Source: Pararhizobium polonicum (GTDB lineage: Bacteria > Pseudomonadota > Alphaproteobacteria > Rhizobiales > Rhizobiaceae). From it: a stretch of DNA of 64,000 nucleotides. Every line of letters starts with the position of its first letter. Within the stretch, counting starts at the first letter, position 1. Positions 16,439-26,378 of the stretch are shown piece after piece. A program made the position numbers and the translations under genes. The stretch spans positions 62,001 through 126,000 of the forward strand of contig NZ_CM004503.1 in assembly GCF_001687365.1 (NCBI RefSeq), written 5' to 3'. The notes below the pieces were generated by a model. The model made no database searches and was not told the DNA's origin. It worked only from the letters and a program-made list of their open reading frames with translations.

Positions 16439-17170
16439 ATGCTGCAGCTACCTCAGGGCATACTGTTCGATCTTGATGAGACGATACTGACGGAAGGGGA
16501 TAGGCTCACCATCCTTCTCGATGTTGCAGAGCAGATGGAAGAATTTCTTACACCCAACACCCCTGTAGAACTAGCCGCTGCGTTGGACGCCGCGCTGCGC
16601 GATTTCTGGTCATCATCTCCTCAAGCGAGAGCAGAAAGACTTGGAGCACGTTTCAGCATCAAAAGCGCGCGAGAAAGCGTGATTTCCGACGCCCTTCGTG
16701 AGCTTTCTGCCTCGGGAATGCCGGAAGTCGGCATCGAGTTCTGTGAGCGGTTCACCCAGGCCCGGGCTTCCGCCACGCGCTTATTTGACGGCGCCGCAGA
16801 CACGTTAAAAGAGCTCAGGCGCGTGGGCGTTCGTCTCGGCTTAGTTACAAATGGGGCCGCCGATATTCAGAGAGAAAAATTGGAGCGTTTCGAACTCTCC
16901 ACGCTGTTTGACCATGTGCAGATAGAGGGTGAGATCGGCTTCGGAAAACCTGAAGAAATGGCTTATCGTCACGCCATGAAGTCATTGGGTACTGAACCTG
17001 CAAATACCTGGATGGTTGGCGACAATCTTGAGTGGGAAGTCGCGGCACCTCAGCGACTTGGTATTCACGCAATCTGGCATGACCCAAGCGGGAAAGGCTT
17101 GCCTGCCGCCTGCCGCATCAGACCAGATCGTATAATCGGACGCCTCAGCGAACTGCTGTATCCTGTTTAG
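16439..17170 (+). CDS. HAD-superfamily phosphatase
   Basis: This 243-residue haloacid-dehalogenase-type hydrolase has motif I FDLDET (Asp nucleophile and Asp acid/base), motif II LVTNG, motif III Lys in GFGKPEE and motif IV GDNLEWEV (the last acidic residue is Glu). The long helical cap between motifs I and II is of the C1 type seen in sugar phosphatases. In this cassette it could remove phosphate from the sugar phosphate made by the diesterase at 19203-19928, the counterpart of AccG. A convergent operon ends 205 bp downstream; that gap holds nothing I recognise. Confidence 0.8.
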   Translation: MLQLPQGILFDLDETILTEGDRLTILLDVAEQMEEFLTPNTPVELAAALDAALRDFWSSSPQARAERLGARFSIKSARESVISDALRELSASGMPEVGIEFCERFTQARASATRLFDGAADTLKELRRVGVRLGLVTNGAADIQREKLERFELSTLFDHVQIEGEIGFGKPEEMAYRHAMKSLGTEPANTWMVGDNLEWEVAAPQRLGIHAIWHDPSGKGLPAACRIRPDRIIGRLSELLYPV

Positions 17171-17374
17171 ACGGATGCACTCTGACGGTCTGATGTCCCG
17201 CATCGAGACCGGTCTAGGCTTCTTCCATAACAGCCGTGGAGGAAGATCCGAAGTCAGGACTCCGAAAACACCGTTTTCAGTCTCCCTTTCGATTGTTAAA
17301 ACCGCTGGCATCTTTCAGTTCCTAAAAGCATTCCAAATCGACTCATGCGGCATCAATGACACGGCATGACAGAG

Positions 17375-18271
17375 TTATGAACCCGACAATTGAAGCGTTG
17401 GATCAAGCTTATCGCGCAGCCAATCCCCAACCAGACTAATCGATAGCGTCGTCAGAAAGATGACGATGCCAGCTGGAATGCCGGTCCACCATGCCGTCGC
17501 GAGATAATTTCGCCCCTCACCGAGCATTAGGCCAAGGCTCGTTTGGGGTGGCTGAATTCCAAGGCCGAGAAAGGAGAGTGCCGTTTCCACAAGGATCAGT
17601 TCAGGAAAATTCAACGTCACCTGCACAATCAAAACGGGAAGAATATTGGGCAGGATGTGCCGGGCGTAGATGCGGAACGGGTGAACACCTAGCGTGCCGA
17701 TCGCAAAGGCATAGCCTTGGCCCTTTGCCTGCAGCACGAGGCTGCGCGTTAGACGAGCGTAGACTTCCCAGCCGTAGAGACCGACAACGACAAGAAAAAG
17801 CTCGAAATTGTTGCCGAAGAACGCGAGCACCGCGAGCGCGATGATGAAGAACGGCATGCTCGCCTGGAAATCAACGAAGACCATGATGATGTCTTCAATC
17901 AATCCGCGAAAATGTGCCGCCAGAAAACCGAGCAGAGTGCCGACGGTCGCGCCGATCATCGAACCGACGATGGCAATCAGCACGCTCATCCGCATTGCGT
18001 AAATCAATCGGCTTAAAACGTCACGACCGAGGCCGTCCGTACCAAGCAGATACTTTGGATCGCCGCCGAGGAATGCCGGCGGCTTCAGACGGTTGAGGAG
18101 ACTCTGTTCAGTATAGGCGAAGGGTGCCAGATAATCAGCTCCGAGCGCGACAACCAGCACGAGGATCAGCCAGGCGATGCAGAGCATAATCAGTAAAGGC
18201 AGGCGATGAATGCTTCCAAGGCTAAGCCAACGTGAGCGGGCAGCGGGACCGGATTGTTCGATGCTCATCAT
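17375..18271 (-). CDS. ABC transporter permease (DppC type), second acc-like cassette
   Basis: This DppC-type permease of about 298 residues has an N-terminal anchor (LLIMLCIAWLILVLVVALGA), the motif YLLGTDGLGRDVLSRLIYAM, and the EAA region (AIGTLGVHPFRIYARHILPN). It parallels AccE. The start lies at the doubled ATGATGA overlapping the stop of the upstream permease, with AAGGAGG directly before; either ATG (18271 or 18268) may be used. It is the last gene of the minus-strand operon that begins with the binding protein at 23429. Confidence 0.88.
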   Translation of the reverse strand: MMSIEQSGPAARSRWLSLGSIHRLPLLIMLCIAWLILVLVVALGADYLAPFAYTEQSLLNRLKPPAFLGGDPKYLLGTDGLGRDVLSRLIYAMRMSVLIAIVGSMIGATVGTLLGFLAAHFRGLIEDIIMVFVDFQASMPFFIIALAVLAFFGNNFELFLVVVGLYGWEVYARLTRSLVLQAKGQGYAFAIGTLGVHPFRIYARHILPNILPVLIVQVTLNFPELILVETALSFLGLGIQPPQTSLGLMLGEGRNYLATAWWTGIPAGIVIFLTTLSISLVGDWLRDKLDPTLQLSGS

Positions 18272-19200
18272 GCCTCCTTGCTTCTGCGATTCTCGATACG
18301 GGGATCGAGCCAGCCATACGTGATGTCGACGATGAAGTTGGTGACGACCATTGTGAGCGCCACGAGCAATACAATCGTCTGGACCACCGGCAGGTCGCGC
18401 TGGCTCACCGCATTGACGAGCATCAGCCCAATACCGGGCCACGCGTAAACAGTTTCAATTACGACCGAACCGGCGATCAACCCGCCGAGACGCAGGCCGA
18501 GAACGGTCACGATCGGGATCGCAGCATTGGGGATCGCATGCGACATTATTCGCCGGGTCAATCTCAGCCCCTTGGCACGGGCGGTACGCATATAGGGCTG
18601 GTGCAAGACCTCAAGCATCGAGGAACGTGTAAAGCGGGCTACCGTGCCGGCATTGATGATTCCGAGGGTCACCGCCGGTAAGACGAGATGCCACCATGTT
18701 GTTCCGCCCGAACTCGGCAGCAAGCGCCACGACATCGAAAAGAGCATGATCATCAGGATGGCGAGGAAGAAGTTCGGTATGCTGTGCCCGAAGATCGAAA
18801 AGGCCATAACGACATGGTCGACGCTGGTGCCGCGCTTCAAAGCCGCCGCAATACCCGCGAGCAGTCCGACAACAACGGTAATGGCGAAACTGGAAAGACC
18901 GAGCAGCAACGTCATCGGTACCCGTTCGACAACAACCGTCACAGCCGGTCGATCGTCGCGAAAAGAATACCCGAGATCGCCATGTAAGGCGGACCAGATG
19001 AACCGGACATATTGCTCTGGCAGTGATCTATCGAGACCCCATGCTGCTCGATATTCTGCGACGATCTCCGGCGGGGTGTCGTCCGGTAGCATCATCGAAA
19101 CCGGATCGCCCGACAGCCGCAAGACGACGAACACGAAGGTAACTGCGAGGAGCAGGGTAAGGAAGGCCCGTGACAGCTTGATGAGGATAAATTGAGCCAT
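18268..19200 (-). CDS. ABC transporter permease (DppB type), second acc-like cassette
   Basis: This is a DppB-type permease of 310 residues (MAQFILIKLSRAFLTLLLAV start, LRLSGDPVSMMLP, EAA loop ARAKGLRLTRRIMSHAIPNA). It resembles AccD closely in order and motifs. It starts two bases after the stop of the phosphodiesterase gene and overlaps the next permease. Together the two form the membrane pore of the second importer. Confidence 0.9.
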   Translation of the reverse strand: MAQFILIKLSRAFLTLLLAVTFVFVVLRLSGDPVSMMLPDDTPPEIVAEYRAAWGLDRSLPEQYVRFIWSALHGDLGYSFRDDRPAVTVVVERVPMTLLLGLSSFAITVVVGLLAGIAAALKRGTSVDHVVMAFSIFGHSIPNFFLAILMIMLFSMSWRLLPSSGGTTWWHLVLPAVTLGIINAGTVARFTRSSMLEVLHQPYMRTARAKGLRLTRRIMSHAIPNAAIPIVTVLGLRLGGLIAGSVVIETVYAWPGIGLMLVNAVSQRDLPVVQTIVLLVALTMVVTNFIVDITYGWLDPRIENRRSKEA

Positions 19201-19202
19201 TG

Positions 19203-19928
19203 CTACTCCCCGGCGGCGTCACGAAAGACATGTCTCGCCGAAACCGGGTCGTTGACCGAAAATCCGGTAGCGCCTTCACGGAACATACGCAGCAACTCCT
19301 CGGAATTGTATTCTCCCGTGCGTCGGCCTGTGCTGCCGTCCCCCGTGGAGATCCACACGGGGCGGCCGCGACTGACATGCGATGCGATGCGACCTTCGGC
19401 CGTATCCCATTCCCATATGCGAACGATGTCGCCGCCCGCGTTGAAAAACGCCTCCTCGTCAGCGCTCGTGACCAATCCGAGGATTTTGCGGGACCAACCG
19501 GCGTCGCGCACATATCGGACGGTGGCTGGAGCGTGCAAGGCAAGAACAAGTTCGCGGTCAGGCTCTTGCGCCAGCGCGGTCAGCAGGATGTCGAGCGACC
19601 TGGGCTGTTCATCCTTGACGTCCAACAGGATAGATTGATTCTTGGGTACGGTCTGAAACAGCAACCGGAGTGATGGTACCGCTGGAGACCCATCAACCTC
19701 TATTTTCGCCAGTTCCAGATCTGTCGAGCCTGAAATAGTGTCTCCACGACCAGTCAGACGTTTCAGATCGTCATCATGAGAGCAAACGATCTGGCCGTCC
19801 CTGGTTATCCGGACGTCCACCTCGATATGATCGGCGTTTGCCTCGACAGCTCCGGCCCAGGCGGCAGGCGAGTTTTCGCGGTAGAGAGCTGAGTATCCGC
19901 GGTGGGCGATGATGGATGGGGTTGTCAT
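19203..19928 (-). CDS. GDPD-family phosphodiesterase, AccF-like
   Basis: This is a 241-residue glycerophosphodiesterase-type barrel with the pattern IIAHRGYSALYRENSPAAW, DHIEVDVRITRDG and CSHDDDLKRLTG giving the His-Arg, Glu-Asn, Glu-x-Asp and His residues of the family. Its place inside the ABC-transporter operon, rather than after it as in acc, indicates cleavage of an imported phosphodiester. Its ATG overlaps the upstream ATPase gene (ATGA). The substrate is unknown; an agrocinopine-type sugar phosphodiester is my inference. Confidence 0.88.
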   Translation of the reverse strand: MTTPSIIAHRGYSALYRENSPAAWAGAVEANADHIEVDVRITRDGQIVCSHDDDLKRLTGRGDTISGSTDLELAKIEVDGSPAVPSLRLLFQTVPKNQSILLDVKDEQPRSLDILLTALAQEPDRELVLALHAPATVRYVRDAGWSRKILGLVTSADEEAFFNAGGDIVRIWEWDTAEGRIASHVSRGRPVWISTGDGSTGRRTGEYNSEELLRMFREGATGFSVNDPVSARHVFRDAAGE

Positions 19929-20764
19929 GATAGCGTCCTCTGTTTCTGCGATGTGTGTTCTCTAGGGCGGCGTTCGCTGGGCATCGCCGCCGGAACTGCC
20001 GCCAGCAGCGAGCGCGTATATTCGTGCTGCGGGCTGGCGAAGATCTCGGCTGCCGGACCGGCCTCGACAACCACGCCCTTCCGCATGACCGCGATGCGAT
20101 CACTGATATGTCTAACGACGCCAAGGTCGTGGGAAATGAACAGGTAGCCCATCCCGAACTTGGCCTTGAGGTCGTTCAGAAGATTGATGATCTGCGCCTG
20201 GACGGAAACATCGAGCGCGCTGACCGCCTCGTCGCAGACGACGACCTTGGGATTGAGGACGAGCGCACGGGCAATGACGGCGCGCTGTTGCTGCCCCCCG
20301 GATAGCTGGTGAGAGTAACGGTCGCCCATGCCGGGGAGGCCGACCAGGGACAACATCTCTTCGCGACGCATTATGCGGCTCACGCTCGTGATTCCATGCG
20401 CTTGCATGGCTTCGTCGATCTGGGCACCGATCGTCATGCGCGGATCGAGCGCCTTGGAGGGATTCTGGAACACCATCTGCACGCCGCATCGTTCCCGCCG
20501 CCAGGCGGCAGAGCCGATCCGGGCATAGCACTTCCCATCCAGGGTAATCGTGCCGGAGGTGGGCGCTTCGATGCCGGCGGCGATGCGACCGAGCGTCGAC
20601 TTGCCGCTGCCGCTTTCTCCAACGATGCCGAGCGTCTCTCCCGGCTCAAGCGTTATGCTGACTCCGCCGACTGCGCTCACAACTGCCTTGCCTCCGAAAA
20701 GATGGCCCCCGGAGCCATAGATCTTGACGATATCCTGCAGGACGAGCCTGCCTTTGCCACTCAT
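19925..20764 (-). CDS. ABC transporter ATPase (DppF type), second acc-like cassette
   Basis: This is a 279-residue ATPase with Walker A GESGSGKS, signature LSGGQQQRA, and Walker B VVVCDEAVSALD. It is shorter than AccC because it lacks the C-terminal cysteine extension of oligopeptide-type subunits. It overlaps both neighbours by four bases (ATGA), so the operon is translationally coupled. Confidence 0.9.
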   Translation of the reverse strand: MSGKGRLVLQDIVKIYGSGGHLFGGKAVVSAVGGVSITLEPGETLGIVGESGSGKSTLGRIAAGIEAPTSGTITLDGKCYARIGSAAWRRERCGVQMVFQNPSKALDPRMTIGAQIDEAMQAHGITSVSRIMRREEMLSLVGLPGMGDRYSHQLSGGQQQRAVIARALVLNPKVVVCDEAVSALDVSVQAQIINLLNDLKAKFGMGYLFISHDLGVVRHISDRIAVMRKGVVVEAGPAAEIFASPQHEYTRSLLAAVPAAMPSERRPREHTSQKQRTLS

Positions 20765-21792
20765 TCAAAGTCTCCTGCGAAATGACACGCTGCCCGGTGA
20801 TCGCCGACAACAGGCAAGAGCGCAGGCAATGAGCGGCAAACGTCCTTTGCGAACGAACAGCGCGGCTGGAAACTGCAGCCCTGCGGCCTTCTTGCCGGTC
20901 TCGGAACGGTGCCCTCGATCGCGGCGATGCGGCCGTGGCTTGGTGTTGCCGCGTGCAGGCGGCATGCCATCAGGCCGCGTGTGTAGGGATGCAACGGGTT
21001 TTCGAACAGTTCGTTGACTGTTGCGGTTTCGACAACCCGCCCTGAATACATCACCGCCACCCGGTCGGCGATCTCGGCGACAACACCGAGATCGTGGGTG
21101 ACGAAAATCATTGCGGCACCGGTCTCGGCCTGCAGTTCTCGCATTAGCCGGAGGATCTGTGCCTGGGTCGTGACGTCGAGGGCGGTCGTCGCTTCGTCGG
21201 CGATCAATAGCTTAGGCCGACAAGCGAGCGCCATGGCGATCATGATGCGTTGACACATGCCACCGGAAAGCTGGTGCGGAAAGGCTTTCGCACGCGTATC
21301 CGGTTCGGAGATGCCTACTGAGGCAATGAGTTCAACCGCGCGCCGCTCTGCCTCTCTCCAACTGAGGTCGCGGTGCACGACCAGCACTTCGGCAATCTGC
21401 GTGCCAACGCGGCGCACCGGATTGAGGGCAGCCGTTGCATCCTGAAAGATCATTGCCATATCGCGGCCGCGGATATCGGCAAGCCGGTTCTCACTGAGTG
21501 TTGTGAGGTCCTGTCCGAGGAAAGAGATTCTGCCGCCTTTGACTACCAACGGCTCGGACGTCAGCCCCATGGCCGCAAGACAGGTCAAGCTCTTGCCACA
21601 GCCACTTTCCCCAACGAGGCAAAGTGTCTCGCCAGCCCGGACCTCGAGTGAAACATCGATGACGAGATCTAGGTGGCTAATCCCGACTGTCAGGCCCTCC
21701 ACCGAAAGTGTGGCCTCGGCCTGGGGGATGGCATCGTTTTTCCTCCGATCAGAAACCTCGGGGTGGGTGTCGGTGAGGAGCGCCGTCATCAA
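20761..21792 (-). CDS. ABC transporter ATPase (DppD type), second acc-like cassette
   Basis: This 343-residue ATPase has an N-terminal extension of about 25 residues, Walker A GESGCGKS, signature LSGGMCQRI, Walker [13 protein letters not shown] (Ala in place of Pro) and the C-terminal cysteine region [15 protein letters not shown]. It parallels AccB. It overlaps the binding-protein gene upstream and the second ATPase downstream by four bases each. Confidence 0.9.
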   Translation of the reverse strand: MMTALLTDTHPEVSDRRKNDAIPQAEATLSVEGLTVGISHLDLVIDVSLEVRAGETLCLVGESGCGKSLTCLAAMGLTSEPLVVKGGRISFLGQDLTTLSENRLADIRGRDMAMIFQDATAALNPVRRVGTQIAEVLVVHRDLSWREAERRAVELIASVGISEPDTRAKAFPHQLSGGMCQRIMIAMALACRPKLLIADEATTALDVTTQAQILRLMRELQAETGAAMIFVTHDLGVVAEIADRVAVMYSGRVVETATVNELFENPLHPYTRGLMACRLHAATPSHGRIAAIEGTVPRPARRPQGCSFQPRCSFAKDVCRSLPALLPVVGDHRAACHFAGDFE

Positions 21793-23429
21793 CGCTTGGC
21801 CCCAAACGAAAGGTTATAAGGGCGAAGGTCCATGTAATAGGACGTATAGGGCTTCCACTCGACTGACTTGTTGACGCCATAGGTTTCGAGCGGTTGATAT
21901 AGGATCGTTCCAGGCGCTTCGTCTTCCCATACATCCAGCATCTTCTGGAAGACTTCGCGGCGTTGAGCGATATCTGTGGTCCGGTCGAGTTTTTCTCCGA
22001 GCTCATTAAATTCGGTCGGCTGCCAGTCTTTGGTCATCTGGATTTTGTTGTAGGGACCCCAAAGGTTCCAGAGGCCGCCGGCGGGATCCGGATAACGGAT
22101 CGTGTTCGAGTTCGTGATGACGCCGCGCGCGTCACCCGAGACCTGGTCAACGTTTTCAACGATATTGAGTTGGCCGTTGATGCCAACTGCCTTCCACATT
22201 TCCATGATGGCCTGTGCGGCCGGTACTGCATTCAGATAATAGGCGGCATGTGTCGCGTAGTGGATCACTTCACCCTTGTACCCAGCCTCCTTTAGCAGCC
22301 GTTTTGCCTTTTCCGGGTCATAGACGAGACCCGCGCGATTTTCGTTGTACAAGGCTCCATATTCAGGAAACTGATGGCTTTTCGGCACGACGGCTTTGCC
22401 GTTCCAGAGAGCCTCCACCAAAAGCTGCCGATCGATCGCAAGGTTCATCGCCTGACGAACGCGCTTGTCTTTGATGACCGGGTTCTGTGTATTGTAGACG
22501 AGCGTGTGAACGTTACCAAGGACAACGCTGCGTGCTTCGACATCCGGGTAGCTGTTGATCTGGTCAATCTGATCCGGTGCAATGTTGGTGGCAATATCGA
22601 ACTCGCCGCTGACCAGGCCGGCGATACGTGTGGCCTGCTCCGGCACGTTACTGAAAGTCACCGAAGCGGCTGTAGGTCTGCCGCCGAAATAGTCGTCAAA
22701 GGCGACGAGCTTGACCGATTGATCTTGCTTATATTCTGAAAGCTTGAATGGGCCGGTCCCGACCGGAAATTTTGGGAACTTGCCATTGGCATGTTCCAAC
22801 CAATCCTTCTTGTTGACAATCCAGGCTGCCCAGGAGGCCAGCCGCTGTTCCAGGACTGGGTCGGGGTTCTTCGTGGTGAAGCGTACAGTCAGTGGATCGA
22901 TCACCTCAACTTTTTCGAGAATGCCAAAGTAGGCCGGACCTTGCTTCATCACGGCATTCGCTCCGCTTAGCCGTTCGGGCGAGAAGGTGAAGGCGACGTC
23001 GTCAGCGGTCATGATCTCGCCGTTGTGGAACTTGACCTCGGGGCGCAACTTGATTTCCAGCGTCCGGTCGTCGATCCGCCTCCAGCTTTGAGCCAGCGAC
23101 GGCACCAGTTTGGCTCCGTCGCCGTTCGGCGAGGACAGAAAGTCGCGGCGGATCAGCGTATCGAACATCGAGTAGGTGATCCGCACGCTCACATTCCCTA
23201 GCTGGTCGGCCGGTTCAAGCGTGGGTGGCAGAGCTGCGACTGCCACGGACAGATCCGGACGGTCTTGCGCGAGGGTAGGAAAGCCGGACGCAACAGAAAT
23301 GAGGGAGGCGGCCAGCGCGGTGCGAGAGATACGCAGAAATATCTCCTGGGCGTAAGTTTGTTTCCTTGGGGCGCGCGTCTCCGGCGGCCCGACCATGGCC
23401 CTGGCAAGCTCAGTGTGTGTCTGTAGCAT
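21789..23429 (-). CDS. Periplasmic binding protein, AccA paralogue
   Basis: This family 5 solute-binding protein of about 546 residues is clearly a paralogue of AccA: EQATRIAGLVSGEFDIATN here against EPATRVAGLISGEYDIVTT there, both ending in NLSF. An export signal (ISRTALAASLISVASGFPTLAQ) follows about 30 extra N-terminal residues. The ATG at 23429 has GGGAGG six bases upstream; the ATG two codons earlier touches the ribosome site. It heads the operon with two ATPases, a GDPD enzyme and two permeases. Its ligand is probably a sugar-phosphate opine different from agrocinopine A. Confidence 0.88.
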   Translation of the reverse strand: MLQTHTELARAMVGPPETRAPRKQTYAQEIFLRISRTALAASLISVASGFPTLAQDRPDLSVAVAALPPTLEPADQLGNVSVRITYSMFDTLIRRDFLSSPNGDGAKLVPSLAQSWRRIDDRTLEIKLRPEVKFHNGEIMTADDVAFTFSPERLSGANAVMKQGPAYFGILEKVEVIDPLTVRFTTKNPDPVLEQRLASWAAWIVNKKDWLEHANGKFPKFPVGTGPFKLSEYKQDQSVKLVAFDDYFGGRPTAASVTFSNVPEQATRIAGLVSGEFDIATNIAPDQIDQINSYPDVEARSVVLGNVHTLVYNTQNPVIKDKRVRQAMNLAIDRQLLVEALWNGKAVVPKSHQFPEYGALYNENRAGLVYDPEKAKRLLKEAGYKGEVIHYATHAAYYLNAVPAAQAIMEMWKAVGINGQLNIVENVDQVSGDARGVITNSNTIRYPDPAGGLWNLWGPYNKIQMTKDWQPTEFNELGEKLDRTTDIAQRREVFQKMLDVWEDEAPGTILYQPLETYGVNKSVEWKPYTSYYMDLRPYNLSFGAKR

Positions 23430-23517
23430 TTCCATCCTCCCAAATGGTGCGCTGGTCTTTGGGCTCTTCCCAAGTGCGTCAGCTCTGCCGTCAGTTCTAA
23501 CAACAAAAATAAACTTT

Positions 23518-23567
23518 TGACAAATTGTTTTTCAGATGTTCAATTCTGGTTGTTACAAATTTGTCAT
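23518..23567. promoter_or_regulatory. Divergent control region with long inverted repeat and Pho-box-like site
   Basis: TGACAAAT (23518-23525) and ATTTGTCA (23559-23566) are perfect inverted arms 41 bp apart centre to centre, about four helical turns. Inside, TTGTTACAAATTTGTCAT (23550-23567) matches 14 of 18 positions of a Pho box. The element lies between the binding-protein operon (minus) and the phosphatase/SorC operon (plus), the natural place for the SorC-type regulator to act. Confidence 0.45.
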
Positions 23568-23645
23568 ATCCGGCGACGGATTCCGGTTCGCGTAAGCAGT
23601 GATCTGCGTGCTTTCGCCTCATCGGCAACATTCTAGGGGTACTCC

Positions 23646-24293
23646 ATGACACACACTGGCGCCGATTGGGCATTGACTATTGAGAGCGAGCTGAAAGATG
23701 TCCTTGTCCAGCGCGCGGCGTTTTCCGTGAACGCGCAAAGCTTTTTGTTTTTGCGCCACGGTCGGACCAACTCGAACGTCAAGGGCATCATCCAGGGTCA
23801 GCTCGATGTTGCGCTGGATCAGGTTGGATGCGAGCAGGCAACACATGCCGGCGTGCTTCTCAAGCGTTCCGGTGTGACCAGAATCGTATCAAGCGACCTG
23901 TCCCGAGCCCTTGAGACAGCAAAAATTGTAGCGAGGGAAATCGGTATTAGCGCCCCATTGGCCGACGCCCGCCTGCGTGAGCGGAGCTTTGGCGCCCTTC
24001 AGGGTAAGATCAATACTCATCTTGCCTGGCTATCGGAAGACCGAAGTGTCGAGACAAGCGCTGTGTTCGCAAACCGAACACTCGACGGAGTCGAGGCCGC
24101 GGTGCTCAATTCCACGACCCTCATATGTGCTCACGGGGGCAATCTACGCGTTCTGGCCGCAGCTCTTGGACTGACGCTCGGACAGTCGCTATACGAGAAT
24201 GCTACGCCGTTGCTGTTCAAGCTTTCCGATGGAAGGTGGTCTTGCCAACGGTTGATTGATATCGAAACTATCGCAATCCCTTTGAACGCATGA
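23646..24293 (+). CDS. Histidine-phosphatase-family enzyme (phosphoglycerate-mutase-like)
   Basis: This 215-residue protein has the branch-1 histidine phosphatase pattern: FLRHGRTNSN (catalytic His), SSDLSRALETAKIV (phosphate pocket), LRERSFGALQG (acid/base Glu) and ICAHGG (second His). Related enzymes remove phosphate from sugar phosphates. Divergent from the ABC operon and overlapping the SorC regulator (ATGA), it is probably a dedicated phosphatase that processes, or clears the signal from, the product of the second cassette. Confidence 0.85.
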   Translation: MTHTGADWALTIESELKDVLVQRAAFSVNAQSFLFLRHGRTNSNVKGIIQGQLDVALDQVGCEQATHAGVLLKRSGVTRIVSSDLSRALETAKIVAREIGISAPLADARLRERSFGALQGKINTHLAWLSEDRSVETSAVFANRTLDGVEAAVLNSTTLICAHGGNLRVLAAALGLTLGQSLYENATPLLFKLSDGRWSCQRLIDIETIAIPLNA

Positions 24294-25312
24294 GCTTCAG
24301 GGCAAGGAATAGACGGATGAGGCGAACAAAAGACGAGCCGAATGAAGATAATTGGGAGCCTCCCGAGTCGTTTGCCGGGGGGCGCGAGCAATTGCTGGCG
24401 CGCGTGGCCTGGCTCTATCATGTTGAGGGCCTGACCCAGCAAGAAGTTGCCAGCGAACTCGGCATGCACCGGCTAAAGGTAAACCGTCTTCTCGCCCGGG
24501 CACGTCAGGATGGCATTGTCCAGGTTAGCATCAGGTCGCCATACGTTAGCAGCCCGCTGCTGGAAAAAGAGCTTGTTGCAAAATTTGACCTTCGCAAAGC
24601 GGTCGTGGTTCCGGCTCCTGTTCGGTCCGATTCGACTCCTGAGGCGGTCGGAGCCGGCATCGGCCAATACCTTAATGCTCGTCTCTCCAATCAGATGAGT
24701 TTGGGAATTATCTCGGGGCGGACCTTCCATGCCGCCCTGTCTGCACTGGAAGCGCGGGCAATACCGGGCCTCTCTATTGTTTCCATGATTGGCGGACTGA
24801 CTGTGAAGGCGGCAATGCGCCCCTACGAAGTCGCTCATCAGCTCGCGCAGATCTATCAAGCGGAATGCTATTATATGCCGGCGCCAACCTACGCCGAGTC
24901 CAAGAAGGCGCGGGATGAGTTTCTAGCGCAGTCACTTGTTCAGGAGATCATGCGACGAGCTGCGGCAGTGGATATTGCGATCATCGGAGTGGGCCGACTG
25001 ACCGAAGATGGTGTGATCCGCGCCTATGATCTTTTGCAGGAAGAGGAGATGGATTCGCTCGTACAGGCCGGGGCTGTAGGTTCGTTTGTAGGCTGGTTCA
25101 TCAACAAGGATGGGACGCTCGTCGATCACGCCCTTAACGATCGAGTGATCGGCCTGCCGTTGGACCGCCTCAAGGACGTGCCAGAAGTTGTTCTTTGCGG
25201 GGGTGGGATCGGGAAGGCACAGGCCTTGGCGGCCGTTCTTCGAGCTGGATATGCCGACGTGCTCATCACAGACGAAGCTGCCGCCAGACGATTGGTCTCC
25301 AGCGATTTCTAG
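24290..25312 (+). CDS. SorC/DeoR-family sugar-sensing regulator
   Basis: This 340-residue protein has an N-terminal helix-turn-helix (EGLTQQEVASELGMHRLKVNRLLARARQDG, roughly residues 45-75; the recognition core is QQEVASELGMHRLKVNRLL) and a SorC-type C-terminal sugar-binding domain (MSLGIISGRTFHAALS, VDIAIIGVGRL, DEAAARRLV). SorC proteins bind phosphorylated sugars. Its place next to a sugar-phosphate ABC operon suggests it senses the imported or cleaved product. This differs from AccR, which is of the GlpR/DeoR type. The ATG at 24290 overlaps the phosphatase gene; no good ribosome site is seen, consistent with coupling. Confidence 0.85.
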   Translation: MSFRARNRRMRRTKDEPNEDNWEPPESFAGGREQLLARVAWLYHVEGLTQQEVASELGMHRLKVNRLLARARQDGIVQVSIRSPYVSSPLLEKELVAKFDLRKAVVVPAPVRSDSTPEAVGAGIGQYLNARLSNQMSLGIISGRTFHAALSALEARAIPGLSIVSMIGGLTVKAAMRPYEVAHQLAQIYQAECYYMPAPTYAESKKARDEFLAQSLVQEIMRRAAAVDIAIIGVGRLTEDGVIRAYDLLQEEEMDSLVQAGAVGSFVGWFINKDGTLVDHALNDRVIGLPLDRLKDVPEVVLCGGGIGKAQALAAVLRAGYADVLITDEAAARRLVSSDF

Positions 25313-25346
25313 CTGGCACCAAATTGAATGCTCGACCGCTATTCGT

Positions 25347-25784
<438 letters not shown>

Positions 25785-25789
<5 letters not shown>

Positions 25790-26378
25790 ATCGAACGGAC
25801 CGTGAACCCTCATCGCGAACCCGCATAACCGTCTGTCGACTGGTCGTAAATTTTCGCGCGATAGCCGAAACGCTCATTCCCTTTGCGAGATCATCGCGTA
25901 CATCCTTCTTCTGCTCATCACTGAGCGTGGATGGCCGACCAAGTGTCTTGCCTTCTGACTTTGCACGCTTGAGGCCGGATTGGGTTCGTTCGATCAGCAA
26001 GTCCCGCTCGAACTGCGCGACAGCGTTGAGCACCTGCATGGTCATCGTGCCGGACGAACTGGTCAGGTCCGCGCCGCCAAGTGCAAGGCAGTAAACGCGC
26101 ACGCCCATCTCGGCGAGAGCCTTCACAGTGGTGCTGACATCGATCGCATCACGGCCGAGGCGATCGAGTTTGGTCACTATGAGAATATCGCCGGACTCCA
26201 GCTTGTCCATTAGCCTTGAAAAGCCGCGGCGCTGTGCGATGGCGGTGCTGCCGGAGATCGTCTCTGTGACGATCCTGCGGGGTTCGACCTGAAAGCCCGC
26301 TGCTTCAATTTCGTGAACTTGGTTTTCGGTGGTCTGGCCGGTTGTCGAGACGCGGACATAGGCGAAGGTGCGTGGCAT
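25785..26378 (-). CDS. tnpR: Serine resolvase of TnA
   Basis: This 197-residue small serine recombinase has a catalytic region YVRVSTTGQTTENQ (Ser near residue 11), LDRLGRDAIDV, the long dimer helix QVLNAVAQFERDLLIERTQS, GRPS linker and C-terminal helix-turn-helix (AKGMSVSAIARKFTTSRQTVMRV). It resolves cointegrates made by the Tn3-type transposase at a res site, probably the 163 bp before it. It is divergent from tnpA, and its last codons run into the left terminal repeat. Confidence 0.92.
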
